Below are positions 44,694 to 54,240 of a DNA stretch of 64,000 nt, piece by piece. The stretch comes from MED-G116 sp038147495 (GTDB lineage Bacteria > Pseudomonadota > Alphaproteobacteria > Puniceispirillales > Puniceispirillaceae). The position numbers were made by a program, and so were the translations under genes. Numbering within the stretch: position 1 is the first letter of the stretch; every line of letters begins with the position of its first letter. The DNA lies in the NCBI GenBank assembly GCA_038147495.1, contig JAYQTT010000014.1, positions 3,142 to 67,141 on the forward strand, written 5' to 3'. Below the pieces are notes generated by a model. The model saw only the letters and a list, made by a program, of their open reading frames with translations. It ran no database searches and was not told the DNA's origin.

Positions 44694-46826
44694 ATGATTG
44701 GCACAGCAACTCCATTGATTGACCGTATGCGGGTGTATGACCCGCATGTCGAAGGCGAGCGGCTTGAGCGCGCCTTTACTTTTGGCAAAACGGCGCATGA
44801 TGGCCAGCTGCGCGCCTCTGGTGAGCCATATTTCACTCACCCGGTTGCCGTTGCCAACCTGTTGATCGATATGCGGTTGGATGTCGACACAGTAATCACC
44901 GCGTTGTTGCACGATACGGTAGAGGATTGCGGCGTCGAGCTTGGCACGATTTCAGACCAATTCGGGAGCGATGTTGCCCAGCTGGTTGATGGCGTTACCA
45001 AACTCAGCCGGCTTTCCATTCAAGATTCAACGAGCAGTGCACAAGCAGAAAATTTCCGAAAACTGCTTCTTGCGATGAGCGAAGATGTCCGCGTTCTTCT
45101 GGTCAAACTGGCAGACCGCACGCACAATATGAGGACATTATCCTTTATCAAGAAGGAAGAAAAACGCCGCCGCATCGCCCGCGAAACAATGGACATCTTT
45201 GCGCCATTGGCAGAGCGGATAGGCATCACCCGCCTTCAGAATGAGTTGGAAGACACCGCATTTGAGGTGCTGGAAGGCGAGATGCGCCAAAGCATTATCA
45301 ACCGGCTTGATTTTATGGCGGCTGAATCCGAGATGGTGATTCCAATGATCAGCGTGGAATTACAGTCAAAGCTGGAGCATGTTGGCATTGAGTGCAGCGT
45401 CAATGGTCGGTTGAAAACGCCCTATTCGATCTGGACCAAATTGCAGCGCAAAAAGGTCACGATGGACCAGCTTTCCGACATTATGGCATTTCGTGTGCTG
45501 GTACCGGAACCCATTGACTGTTATCGGGCGTTGGGCGAATTGCATTTGAATTACCCAACCGTCATGGGCCGGTTTAAAGATTACATCTCGACCCCGAAAC
45601 GAAATGGTTATCAATCTCTTCACACCGGCCTGATTGGTCCGGAAAATCACAAGATTGAAGTGCAGATCAGAACCCCTGAAATGCATAATGTCGCCGTTCA
45701 CGGCGTTGCCGCGCATTGGCGCTATAAAGATTCAACAAGCGAAAGAAATATTCATAAAATCAAATGGATACAAGAACTTGTAGGAATATTGGATGAAGAG
45801 GCTGGTGCTGACGAATTTCTTGAGCACACAAAGATGGACCTCTACAAGGATCAGGTCTTTTGTTTCACGCCGCGTGGTGAATTGATTGCCTTGCCCCGTG
45901 GGGCCACGGCAGTGGATTTTGCCTTTGCTGTTCACACGAGGATTGGCGAGACATGTGTGGGCGTACGTATCAACGGCAAAAACCGGCAGCTGGCCACCGA
46001 GCTGGAAAATGGGGATCAGATCGAAATTTTGACTGAAACCAATGCCAAGCCGAAGGCTGAATGGGAGAGTTTCGTCAAAACCGGACGGGCGAAATCTGGA
46101 ATACGCCGGTTTATTCGGGCGCGTCGCGCCAACGAGTTTAGCCGTATCGGCAGGACGATGATTGAAAAGACGTTCCGGCAATATGAAAAGCCGCTTCGGT
46201 CTCGAAGCCTTGAAAAAGCCCTCGGTGCTTTTGGTCTTACCCGCCTTGAAGATCTTTATGTCATGGTCGGCGAGGACCGCTTGTCTCCATTAAAGATTTT
46301 GGAAAAACTGCATCCGGACGCACTTGCGGAAAAAGAGACCACCGCGCAAAACAAGTCAACAAGATCAAGAGGTGCACCGCGTCTGAAAATAAGGGGTGAT
46401 GATTCGGGAACAGCGGTTACCATGGCGCGTTGTTGTCATCCTCTTCCGGGTGAGTCGATCGTTGGTATTTTTACCACCGGGAAGGGCGTTACGGTTCATA
46501 CAATCGGCTGTGATACCCTCAGCAAATTCAATGACACGCCAGAATTATGGATCGATGTTGATTGGGATATGGGGGCCAACCGGATGGTGAATGGCCGCCT
46601 CAATACGGTGCTCTCGAACGAACCAGGCAGCCTTGCTTCAGTGGCGACTGTTATCAGCCAACAGGGTGGAAATATTTCAAATATTCAGCTTTCTGACCGT
46701 AACCCGGATTTTTTTCATATTGTCCTCGACTTGGAGGTCAAGGACGTTGAACATATGCGAACGATCATTGCAGTTCTGCAAACGAATAAATATGTAGAGA
46801 CCGTGGAACGCGCCGCTAACGCGTGA
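44694..46826 (+). CDS. RelA/SpoT bifunctional (p)ppGpp synthetase/hydrolase (Rsh)
   Basis: This is the single Rsh-type enzyme making and degrading the stringent-response alarmone. The HD hydrolase domain is intact (FTHPVAVANLL; His73-Asp74 in LLHDTVEDC). The synthetase domain has the substrate loop DYISTPKRNGYQSLHT and EVQIRTPEMH. A TGS domain (FCFTPRGELIALPRGATAVDFAF), a zinc-finger-like CCHPLPGESIVGI and a C-terminal ACT domain follow. Length is 710 residues, normal. Both active sites look complete, so it should be SpoT-like and bifunctional. The neighbours rpoZ and DUF2062 are in the same direction. Confidence 0.93.
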   Translation: MIGTATPLIDRMRVYDPHVEGERLERAFTFGKTAHDGQLRASGEPYFTHPVAVANLLIDMRLDVDTVITALLHDTVEDCGVELGTISDQFGSDVAQLVDGVTKLSRLSIQDSTSSAQAENFRKLLLAMSEDVRVLLVKLADRTHNMRTLSFIKKEEKRRRIARETMDIFAPLAERIGITRLQNELEDTAFEVLEGEMRQSIINRLDFMAAESEMVIPMISVELQSKLEHVGIECSVNGRLKTPYSIWTKLQRKKVTMDQLSDIMAFRVLVPEPIDCYRALGELHLNYPTVMGRFKDYISTPKRNGYQSLHTGLIGPENHKIEVQIRTPEMHNVAVHGVAAHWRYKDSTSERNIHKIKWIQELVGILDEEAGADEFLEHTKMDLYKDQVFCFTPRGELIALPRGATAVDFAFAVHTRIGETCVGVRINGKNRQLATELENGDQIEILTETNAKPKAEWESFVKTGRAKSGIRRFIRARRANEFSRIGRTMIEKTFRQYEKPLRSRSLEKALGAFGLTRLEDLYVMVGEDRLSPLKILEKLHPDALAEKETTAQNKSTRSRGAPRLKIRGDDSGTAVTMARCCHPLPGESIVGIFTTGKGVTVHTIGCDTLSKFNDTPELWIDVDWDMGANRMVNGRLNTVLSNEPGSLASVATVISQQGGNISNIQLSDRNPDFFHIVLDLEVKDVEHMRTIIAVLQTNKYVETVERAANA

Positions 46827-46854
46827 GTTGCCCCGGGGGCCGGATGTAACAATC

Positions 46855-47520
46855 ATGTTCAGAAGACGCCAATCACAATCTGTTTTGGCTCGCTTGCGCA
46901 GCATTCTGTGGCCTGAGCGCGGGTTTCGCAGGTTATTTGCCTACCTGTTGCAACGTATCGCCAGAATGCCCGGTAGCACGATGTCGATCTCGATTGGGTT
47001 GGCCTGCGGCGTATCTGTTTCGATGACACCATTCCTTGGGTTCCATTTCGCGTTGGGCGCCTTTATGGCGTATCTTTTGCGGGGAAATATTTTGGCATCC
47101 GCGATCGGAACAGTTGTTGGCAACCCATGGACGTTTCCATTCATCTTGGCCCTTGATTTTGAGATTGGTGGTCTGATGCTTGGGCAGGTGGGCAGTCAGC
47201 CGCCGTCATTGAACATCTCGCTGAATGAAATTATCGCCAATCCTGAAATTCTGGTCTCATTTATGATGCCAATGATACTCGGCGGATTGGTGCTTGGGGG
47301 TTTCGCCTGGTTTGCCAGCTTTGGTATGTGTTACTGGGCGCTGACGGGTTGGCGTGAACATCGGGCACGGCGTGTGGCTGAAGGGCGCATGCGCAGGGCC
47401 AAGAAGGGCCGTATGTCTGGAGTGGGCGAAGACGGCGAGGCTGGCCGCTCAAATCCAATGTCGGTTGAACCGGATATTTCGGCAAGAGACGAAGATGATA
47501 ATAAGCCATCGCTGCAATAG
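46855..47520 (+). CDS. DUF2062 family membrane protein
   Basis: This is a 221-residue protein with an N-terminal basic segment and hydrophobic helices in SISIGLACGVSVSMTPFLGFHFALGAFMAYLLRGN. The conserved TVVGNPWTFPFI block follows, then two more helices and a charged C-terminus, as in DUF2062. The ATG at 46855 is used; a TTG at 46828 is possible. It lies between relA/spoT and pdxJ, where alphaproteobacteria often have it. Function unknown. Confidence 0.82.
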   Translation: MFRRRQSQSVLARLRSILWPERGFRRLFAYLLQRIARMPGSTMSISIGLACGVSVSMTPFLGFHFALGAFMAYLLRGNILASAIGTVVGNPWTFPFILALDFEIGGLMLGQVGSQPPSLNISLNEIIANPEILVSFMMPMILGGLVLGGFAWFASFGMCYWALTGWREHRARRVAEGRMRRAKKGRMSGVGEDGEAGRSNPMSVEPDISARDEDDNKPSLQ

Positions 47521-47528
47521 GTATCGTT

Positions 47529-48278
47529 ATGTCTGAAACGCAACATCATTCTGCATCCCGGCTTCGTCTGGGGGTTAATATTGATCATGTGGCGACGATC
47601 AGGAACGCCCGTGGCGGTGCCCATCCAAATCCGGTTCGTGCCGCGTTAATGGCGCAGGACGCCGGTGCAGATGGGATTACCGCCCATTTGCGCGAAGACC
47701 GGCGGCACATTCGTGATGACGATATGGCCGCAATAAAGGACGCGATTGATATCCCGCTCAATTTTGAGATGGCGGCAACACCGGAAATGGTTGCGATTGC
47801 GTTGCAAACGAAGCCAAACGCCGCCTGCATTGTGCCAGAGCGCCGCGAGGAAGTAACAACAGAAGGTGGACTTGCCGTTGCTGGACATGAGGCGCGCCTT
47901 GAAACATTACTGGCGCCGTTGCGCGATGCAGGAGTGAGAATTTCCCTGTTCATTGAGGCAAGCGAGCAGGAGATCCGCGCCGCTGCCGCGTTAAAGGCAG
48001 ACATAATTGAACTTCACACAGGTCGATATTGTCATGATGCAGCCGGTCGTGCTGTCGAATTGGCGCGCCTGCAAAAAGCCGCCCACCTTGCTGCCGAGCT
48101 TGGGTTGGAATGTCATGCTGGTCATGGTCTCGACTATGAGACCGTTGGCGCGATTGCGGCGATACCAGAGATGGTAGAGCTGAACATTGGTCATTTTCTC
48201 ATCGGTGAGAGTGTTTTTGTTGGGATGCCCGCGGCGATCAAACAGATGCGGCGGCTGATGGATGACGCACGACAATGA
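47529..48278 (+). CDS. pdxJ: PdxJ, pyridoxine 5'-phosphate synthase
   Basis: PdxJ condenses 1-deoxyxylulose 5-phosphate with 3-amino-2-oxopropyl phosphate to make the vitamin B6 ring. The 249-residue protein has LGVNIDHVATIRNARGGAHPNPV at residues 14-36, GITAHLREDRRHIRDDD, FEMAATPEM, VPERREEVTTEGG and the C-terminal CHAGHGLDY and NIGHFLIGE, all conserved. It begins 8 bases after the DUF2062 stop and is followed by acpS, as in many proteobacteria. Confidence 0.95.
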   Translation: MSETQHHSASRLRLGVNIDHVATIRNARGGAHPNPVRAALMAQDAGADGITAHLREDRRHIRDDDMAAIKDAIDIPLNFEMAATPEMVAIALQTKPNAACIVPERREEVTTEGGLAVAGHEARLETLLAPLRDAGVRISLFIEASEQEIRAAAALKADIIELHTGRYCHDAAGRAVELARLQKAAHLAAELGLECHAGHGLDYETVGAIAAIPEMVELNIGHFLIGESVFVGMPAAIKQMRRLMDDARQ

Positions 48279-48318
48279 CGTTTGTTTTGAGTCACATAGC
48301 CCATAGGGAGCGTGTTTC

Positions 48319-48723
48319 GTGATCCTTGGCATTGGCACCGACATGTGCGATGCACGTCGCATTGCAGCGGCCATGGAACGTCACCCTGATCGTTTTGTTC
48401 AACGCATTTTCACAGCTGCCGAAATTCAGCACGCCGCCAAACGAGCGGACGCGTCGCTGTTTTACGCAAAGCGATTTGCCGCGAAAGAGGCAATCTATAA
48501 GGCTTTGTCAGGATCAGGCGTTGCTGGTCTTGGCTGGCAGGATGCTGAAATTTTGAATGATCAGAGGGGCGCGCCGACTGTTGCCCTCAGTGGGGCATGC
48601 AAAAGGGCGCTTGAGAGGTTGACCCCTGATGGTTATAAGGCATCGGTATGGTTGTCATTGAGCGATGAGCCACCTTATGGTTTGGCCTATGTTGTCGTGT
48701 CAGCTGGCACAATATCCGGCTGA
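48319..48723 (+). CDS. acpS: AcpS, holo-[acyl-carrier-protein] synthase
   Basis: AcpS transfers the 4'-phosphopantetheine arm from CoA to acyl carrier protein. The 134-residue protein has the magnesium-binding GIGTDMCDARRI at the N-terminus and FAAKEAIYKAL in the middle, the two family signatures. The start is a GTG at 48319 with an AGGGAG site. lepB follows. Confidence 0.94.
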   Translation: MILGIGTDMCDARRIAAAMERHPDRFVQRIFTAAEIQHAAKRADASLFYAKRFAAKEAIYKALSGSGVAGLGWQDAEILNDQRGAPTVALSGACKRALERLTPDGYKASVWLSLSDEPPYGLAYVVVSAGTISG

Positions 48724-48741
48724 ATGGGTTTGAGAGTAGAG

Positions 48742-49482
48742 ATGAGCGCACAGGGAAAAAAGAAAGAGAGCAGGTTTGAGCTGCTCCGCACGATATTATT
48801 TGCTGGCCTTATCGCCATTGGTTTTCGGTCTTTTTTATTTGAGCCCTTCAACATTCCGTCCGGTTCGATGATGCCGACATTGCTGGTCGGCGATTATTTG
48901 TTTGTTTCAAAGTTCTCCTATGGATACTCGCGCCATTCCTTTCCACTTGGTTTGGTGCCTTTCGATGGTCGGGTGATGAGTGACACACCCGAGCGCGGTG
49001 ATGTCGTGGTGTTTCGCCAGCCAACTGAAACATCGGTTGCCTTCATCAAGCGTGTCGTGGGCATGCCAGATGACGAAATTCAGGTGAAAGCCGGTATTTT
49101 GCATATCAATGGTATTCCGGTTGAACGGCGTCTTGTGGGAGAAGGGACCGCGACAAACGGTATCTCGGTGATGAAATATATGGTGTATGAAGAGACCCTC
49201 CCCGGGGGCCGGACGCATCTTATTCAGGAGATGAGTGATCAGGCGAGTCTCGATAACACCATCGCCTTCAAGGTCCCTCCCGGTCACTATTTCATGATGG
49301 GCGACAACCGTGACAATTCGAACGACAGCCGAGTGTCGAATGTGGGTATGGTGCCTGCTGAAAACCTGATTGGTGAGGCTCAGCGTCTGTTCTACAGCCA
49401 CAACAGCACGGCGCGGATTTGGGAAATCTGGAAATGGCCGTTTGCCATTCGCTATGGGCGTATCGGGGACAGCATTATTTGA
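48742..49482 (+). CDS. lepB: LepB, signal peptidase I
   Basis: This inner-membrane serine protease removes signal peptides. A single N-terminal membrane helix (ILFAGLIAIGFRSFLF) precedes the catalytic Ser42 in IPSGSMMPTLLVGD. The general base Lys103 is in AFIKRVVGMPDD, and the GDNRDNSNDSR box is toward the end. Length is 246 residues from the ATG at 48742 (GAGAG upstream). An ATG at 48724 lacks a ribosome binding site. The stop overlaps the probable TTG start of rnc. Confidence 0.94.
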   Translation: MSAQGKKKESRFELLRTILFAGLIAIGFRSFLFEPFNIPSGSMMPTLLVGDYLFVSKFSYGYSRHSFPLGLVPFDGRVMSDTPERGDVVVFRQPTETSVAFIKRVVGMPDDEIQVKAGILHINGIPVERRLVGEGTATNGISVMKYMVYEETLPGGRTHLIQEMSDQASLDNTIAFKVPPGHYFMMGDNRDNSNDSRVSNVGMVPAENLIGEAQRLFYSHNSTARIWEIWKWPFAIRYGRIGDSII

Positions 49483-50195
49483 CCGATCGGGATACCAGCA
49501 CAGGCAACGACAAAAAGGCGCTTCGCAGGGTAGAGGCCTTTCTCGGGCATCGTTTTTCTGATCCGTCTCTGGTGCATCTTGCTCTGACACATAGCAGTGC
49601 GAGCGATAATATGGACAGCTATGAACGGCTGGAATTTCTTGGTGATCGCATTTTGGGGCTGGTTCTGGCCGATGAATATTACCATCGGTGCCCGGATGAC
49701 AATGAAGGGCAATTATCGCTTCGCCTTCATGCCCTTGCAAAACAATCGTCTTTGGTCGACATAGCCCGCAGCCTCGAGCTTGCGCCGTTGATCAAGACGC
49801 AGGCTGGTATGGATGCTGAAGCCAATGAGTCAGTCCTCGCAGATGTTGTTGAGAGTTTGATCGCCGCACTCTATCTGGATGGGGGACTGGAGACCGCAAA
49901 GGCGTTTATTCTCGCGCATTGGGATTTCCAAACGGGGCCGATTGGCGTAAGAGAAAAGGACGCAAAATCGCGCCTGCAGGAGGATGTGCTTGCGCGGGGG
50001 CTTGATCTTCCGGTCTATAAACTGATCGAAAAGACTGGTCCGGATCATGCGCCGCATATGGTGTATGAAGTTCACGTTACCGGCATGCCGCCTGTTTCCG
50101 CCAGTGCCGGAAGCCGCAAGCTTGCCGAACAGCAGGCTGCTGAACTGATGCTCCGGCAATTGCGTTCAAAAGACATTCGTTCCAACAAGGATTGA
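49479..50195 (+). CDS. rnc: Rnc, ribonuclease III
   Basis: RNase III cleaves double-stranded RNA in rRNA and mRNA processing. The nuclease signature YERLEFLGDRILGLVLAD is at about residues 45-62 and the second acidic cluster is in LADVVESLIAALYLDGG. A double-stranded-RNA-binding domain ends the protein (SRLQEDVLARGLDLPVYKL; ASAGSRKLAEQQAA). No ATG fits. The TTG at 49479 overlaps the lepB stop, has GGGGA upstream and gives 238 residues, so it is preferred to an unlikely longer frame into lepB. era follows after 2 bases. Confidence 0.92.
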   Translation: MTDRDTSTGNDKKALRRVEAFLGHRFSDPSLVHLALTHSSASDNMDSYERLEFLGDRILGLVLADEYYHRCPDDNEGQLSLRLHALAKQSSLVDIARSLELAPLIKTQAGMDAEANESVLADVVESLIAALYLDGGLETAKAFILAHWDFQTGPIGVREKDAKSRLQEDVLARGLDLPVYKLIEKTGPDHAPHMVYEVHVTGMPPVSASAGSRKLAEQQAAELMLRQLRSKDIRSNKD

Positions 50196-50197
50196 GC

Positions 50198-51133
50198 ATG
50201 ACCGCCGAAAAGCGCAATGAAAATGATGATGCCACGCAAAATACCCACGCAGGATTTGCCGCGCTTATAGGCGCGCCCAATGCTGGTAAATCCACCCTGA
50301 TGAATGCGATGGTTGGTCAGAAGGTCTCTATCGTGACACCCAAGGTGCAAACCACGCGAAGCCGGATCAGGGGTATCGCGATGCATGGCACATCACAAAT
50401 TATTTTTGTTGATACGCCGGGTATCTTCACCCCGAAGCGCCGTCTTGATCGGGCAATGGTACAGGCCGCATGGCAGGGCGCCGAGGATGGTGATGTCTTA
50501 CTTCTGGTACATGATTGCGCCCGGCGGGAAATTGATTCCGACACGCTGTCGATCATCAAGCAGCTTGGCAAAACACAACGCAAAGCATCGCTTGTGCTGA
50601 ATAAAATCGATTTGGCGCCGCAGGAAAGATTGCTTGAGCGCGCCGCCGAATTGTCAAAGCTTTATGATTTTGAACGAATTTTCATGGTGTCGGCCGAAAC
50701 CGGAAATGGCATAGATGATTTGAAGACATGGCTTGCCGGAAAAATGCCGAAAAGCCCGTATTTGTTCGATCCAGATGATTTATCGGATATGCCGTTACGT
50801 CTTCTTGCCGCCGAAATCTTGCGCGAAAAGCTGTTCTTGAATCTTCATCAGGAGCTTCCGTATCAGTTGACTGTGGAGACTGACAGTTGGGAAGAGCGCG
50901 AGGACGGCAGTGCCGAAGTTCACCTGTCCATATATGTCGCGCGCGAGGGGCATCGTGGAATCATTCTGGGAAAGAACGGCCAATCAATCCGCCGGATAGG
51001 TACAGCGGCGCGGCGGGAACTGGAAGACGCGCTTGATCGGCGTGTACATCTGTTCAGCCACGTGAAATACCGTAAAGACTGGATGAATGATTCTGCCCGC
51101 TATTCCGTGTGGGATCTGGATTACGATGCCTGA
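50198..51133 (+). CDS. era: Era, ribosome-maturation GTPase
   Basis: Era binds the 3' end of 16S rRNA and helps 30S assembly. The GTPase motifs are GAPNAGKS at residues 25-32, DTPG in FVDTPGIFTPKR, NKID and SAETGNG. The C-terminal KH domain has the REKLFLNLHQELPYQ segment and GHRGIILGKNGQSIRRIG. Length is 311 residues. The ATG at 50198 has AAGGA 6 bases upstream. The 3' end overlaps recO by 8 bases, and rnc-era-recO is a conserved order. Confidence 0.95.
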   Translation: MTAEKRNENDDATQNTHAGFAALIGAPNAGKSTLMNAMVGQKVSIVTPKVQTTRSRIRGIAMHGTSQIIFVDTPGIFTPKRRLDRAMVQAAWQGAEDGDVLLLVHDCARREIDSDTLSIIKQLGKTQRKASLVLNKIDLAPQERLLERAAELSKLYDFERIFMVSAETGNGIDDLKTWLAGKMPKSPYLFDPDDLSDMPLRLLAAEILREKLFLNLHQELPYQLTVETDSWEEREDGSAEVHLSIYVAREGHRGIILGKNGQSIRRIGTAARRELEDALDRRVHLFSHVKYRKDWMNDSARYSVWDLDYDA

Positions 51134-51863
51134 ATGGCAGGCTGACGGGCTGATTTTATCTGTGCGGCCACATGGCGAAGGGAGCGCAGTCGTCACCGTC
51201 CTGACCGCTGAAGCGGGGCGCCATGCCGGCCTCGTCAGGGGTGGCACATCCGCAAAGATGCGCGGGACATTGCAACCCGGAAACCTTGTTACCGCAAGAT
51301 GGCGCGCGCGCCTGCCTGAACAGCTTGGCCAGTTTCAAGTTGAATTGGTGCAATCCGTATCAGCGCGCTTCCTTGATGACCCATTACGTCTGGCCGGGCT
51401 GGCGTCTGTTTGTGCCTTGCTTGATGGGAGTCTGCCAGAACGTGAGGCGCAACCAAGCCTGTTTGCAGGAACAAGTGCACTGTTTGAATTGATTGGCATT
51501 GACGATCCAGACCATCGCTGGCTCGAGGGCTATATTCGATGGGAGTTGGGATTGCTTCATGCTGTCGGCTTTCAGCTTGATCTGGCGCGATGCGCGGCGA
51601 CAGGCGTGACGGAGCGCCTTGCCTATGTCAGCCCGCGAACAGGCAGCGCGGTTGCCGAGGGGGAGGCCGGGTCCTACACCAGCCGCATGTTGACCTTACC
51701 GGCATTTCTTGGCGGGGTGGCGTGCAACCGCCATGATTACGAGGCTGGATTGGCTTTGACCGGTCATTTTCTCGAACGCCGTGTGTTTGCTGCCCACCAT
51801 CAGGATATTCCGCATCAGCGACGTCGATTAGCTGACATGGTGGCTGGCATATATGGTGGCTAG
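51126..51863 (+). CDS. recO: RecO, DNA repair protein
   Basis: RecO loads RecA with RecR and anneals single strands in gap repair. The 245-residue protein starts WQADGLILSVRPHGEGSAVVTVLTAEAGRHAGLVRGG, the OB-fold domain of the family, and continues with a helical domain (ELGLLHAVGFQLDLARCAATG). The zinc-binding cysteines of some homologues are not apparent except one in this region. It is the third gene of the rnc-era-recO unit. Confidence 0.9.
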   Translation: MPEWQADGLILSVRPHGEGSAVVTVLTAEAGRHAGLVRGGTSAKMRGTLQPGNLVTARWRARLPEQLGQFQVELVQSVSARFLDDPLRLAGLASVCALLDGSLPEREAQPSLFAGTSALFELIGIDDPDHRWLEGYIRWELGLLHAVGFQLDLARCAATGVTERLAYVSPRTGSAVAEGEAGSYTSRMLTLPAFLGGVACNRHDYEAGLALTGHFLERRVFAAHHQDIPHQRRRLADMVAGIYGG

Positions 51864-51958
51864 ACGGTATAGTCATCACAAGATATACCCTTTTTGTTTT
51901 ATTTGTCTGAAGCTGGATACAGCCCAGCATCACTTTTTTTCGACCCGAGACCTGGAAT

Positions 51959-54181
51959 ATGACGGAAGACATCAAAACCAATCCCGGTGAACAGATAGTC
52001 GGCACCACTTTCTCGTCGGCGTTGAGCGAGCGTTATCTTGCCTATGCGCTGTCGACAATTACGTCACGGTCACTTCCTGATGTACGGGATGGTTTGAAAC
52101 CGGTGCATCGTCGTCTGTTATATGCGATGCGCCAGTTGAAGCTGGATCCAGGGCAGGGCTTCAAGAAATCGGCGCGCGTTGTTGGCGACGTAATGGGTAA
52201 GTTCCATCCCCATGGTGACGCCGCGATCTATGATGCCATGGTACGGCTGGCACAGGAATTTGCCATGCGCTACCAGCTTGTCGATGGTCAGGGTAATTTT
52301 GGCAATATTGACGGCGATAATGCCGCTGCCATGCGCTATACCGAGGCGCGCATGACCGAGGTTGCCCGTCTGTTGCTGGACGGTATTGACGAGGATACGG
52401 TTGATTTCAGGCCAACCTATGATGGCGAGTCTGAAGAGCCAACCCTGTTACCGGCTGGCTTTCCAAACCTTTTGGCCAATGGCGCGCAAGGCATTGCCGT
52501 GGGCATGGCAACATCCATACCGCCGCACAATGTTTGTGAATTGGCCGATGCATCGCTGCATTTGATCAAACATCCAAACGCATCGATTGATACATTGTTA
52601 CAGTTTGTTCGCGGGCCGGACTTTCCAACCGGCGGCGTCCTTGTGGAGTCGCCGGAATCCATACGTGATGCCTATGCAACCGGCCGTGGTGGCTTTCGTG
52701 TGCGGGCAAAATGGAATGTGGAACGTGAAAAGGGCGGTGCGTGGAACATCGTTGTCACCGAAATTCCCTATCAGGTGCAAAAATCGAGGCTGATTGAACG
52801 CCTTGCAGAAATGCTGCAGGCAAAGAAATTGCCGTTCCTTGGCGATATACGCGATGAGTCGGCAGAAGATATTCGTATCGTTCTGGAGCCAAAGTCCCGC
52901 CGCATAGAACCGGAAGTGGTGATGGAAAGCCTGTTCAAGCTTTCCGATTTGGAAACCAGAGTGCCGCTGAATCTCAACGTGCTGGACGCCAATGGCCGTC
53001 CGAGCGTGATGGATTTGCGTGGTGCCTTGAATGCCTGGTTGGCGCATCGTCGTGTTGTCTTGCAACGCCGGTCCAATTTCCGCCTTGGCAAGATTGCCAA
53101 CCGGCTTGAGGTTCTCGAAGGTTATCTGATCGTCTTCCTCAATCTTGATGAGGTAATCGCGATCATTCGTGAAGCAGACAAACCTCGTGATCAGTTGATG
53201 CAGCGATTTGATCTCACTGAAACGCAGGCCAACGCCATTCTTGATATGCGGCTTCGTTCATTGCGGCGTCTTGAAGAAATGGCATTACGTACCGAGCGTG
53301 ATAATCTGATCGCGGAACAGGAAGAGCTTCAGGCGCTATTGGCTGATGAGCAGCTGCAATGGAAAAATATTTCCAATCAAATCAAGGAAATGAAATCCAT
53401 TTTTGAGAAAACGGACAAACGCAAAACCGAATGTGGTGAAGCCCCTGTTATCGATTTTGACCCAAATGACATTCTGGTCGAACGCGAAGCGATCACCATT
53501 ATCTGTTCGGAAAAAGGCTGGATCAGGGCGATGAAAGGCCATCTCGATCTGGACAGTGAATTCAAATACAAGGAAGGCGATGGCCCGGCTTTCATTCTGC
53601 ATGCCGAAACCACAGACAAGATCCTGTTATTTGCTGAAAATGGCCGTTTTTACACGCTTGGTGCGGACAAACTGCCACGGGGTCGCGGCTTTGGGGAGCC
53701 CGTCAGTCTGATGATCGATTTGCCGGCGGATGTCGATATTGTCCGCCTGTTGCGGGCCAATGGCAAAAAGATTCTCGTTGCCGCGAGTACCGGACACGGG
53801 TTGGTCGTTGATACGGAATCTGCACTCGCGCAGACCCGAAGCGGTAAACAGGTTCTGAATTTGCCGGGTGATGCAAGGGCGGTTGCATGCTGCGTTGTCG
53901 CCGGAGACATGGTCGCGACCGTTGGCGTGAACCGCAAAATGCTTGTCTTTGCGCTGGATGAGGTGCCGGAAATGTCACGCGGGCGAGGTGTGATCTTGCA
54001 GAGGTTTAAAGATGGCGGACTCGCCGATGTTACGGTCTTTGACAGTGCGAGCGGGTTGTCATGGCGTGCCGGTGGCGGTCGCACACGTACTGAGACGGAT
54101 CTTGCAACCTGGACAGGAAAACGTGGCGGTGCTGGCAAGCTTCCTCCAACAGGATTTCCGCGCCCGGCAAAATTCAACTAG
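51959..54181 (+). CDS. parC: ParC, topoisomerase IV subunit A
   Basis: ParC cuts and rejoins DNA to decatenate daughter chromosomes with ParE. The 740-residue protein has SRSLPDVRDGLKPVHRRLLYAM, the helix-turn-helix region GDVMGKFHPHGDAAIYDAM, and the catalytic Tyr127 in AAMRYTEARMT. The C-terminal beta-pinwheel is short and lacks a GyrA box, which separates it from GyrA. At the two positions where E. coli ParC has Ser80 and Glu84 it has Ala88 and Asp92. It follows recO after 95 bases. parE is not in the window. Confidence 0.94.
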   Translation: MTEDIKTNPGEQIVGTTFSSALSERYLAYALSTITSRSLPDVRDGLKPVHRRLLYAMRQLKLDPGQGFKKSARVVGDVMGKFHPHGDAAIYDAMVRLAQEFAMRYQLVDGQGNFGNIDGDNAAAMRYTEARMTEVARLLLDGIDEDTVDFRPTYDGESEEPTLLPAGFPNLLANGAQGIAVGMATSIPPHNVCELADASLHLIKHPNASIDTLLQFVRGPDFPTGGVLVESPESIRDAYATGRGGFRVRAKWNVEREKGGAWNIVVTEIPYQVQKSRLIERLAEMLQAKKLPFLGDIRDESAEDIRIVLEPKSRRIEPEVVMESLFKLSDLETRVPLNLNVLDANGRPSVMDLRGALNAWLAHRRVVLQRRSNFRLGKIANRLEVLEGYLIVFLNLDEVIAIIREADKPRDQLMQRFDLTETQANAILDMRLRSLRRLEEMALRTERDNLIAEQEELQALLADEQLQWKNISNQIKEMKSIFEKTDKRKTECGEAPVIDFDPNDILVEREAITIICSEKGWIRAMKGHLDLDSEFKYKEGDGPAFILHAETTDKILLFAENGRFYTLGADKLPRGRGFGEPVSLMIDLPADVDIVRLLRANGKKILVAASTGHGLVVDTESALAQTRSGKQVLNLPGDARAVACCVVAGDMVATVGVNRKMLVFALDEVPEMSRGRGVILQRFKDGGLADVTVFDSASGLSWRAGGGRTRTETDLATWTGKRGGAGKLPPTGFPRPAKFN

Positions 54182-54240
54182 CCCCTGTTCAACCAGCCCA
54201 AATAAAAGGGCTTAAAACCGTCTTTACCAAGGGAAAGTTG

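Noticed and set aside
54197..54214. AGCCC...GGGCT hairpin between parC and bpt as a bidirectional terminator
   Set aside because: The stem is only 5 bases and no T-run follows on either strand.
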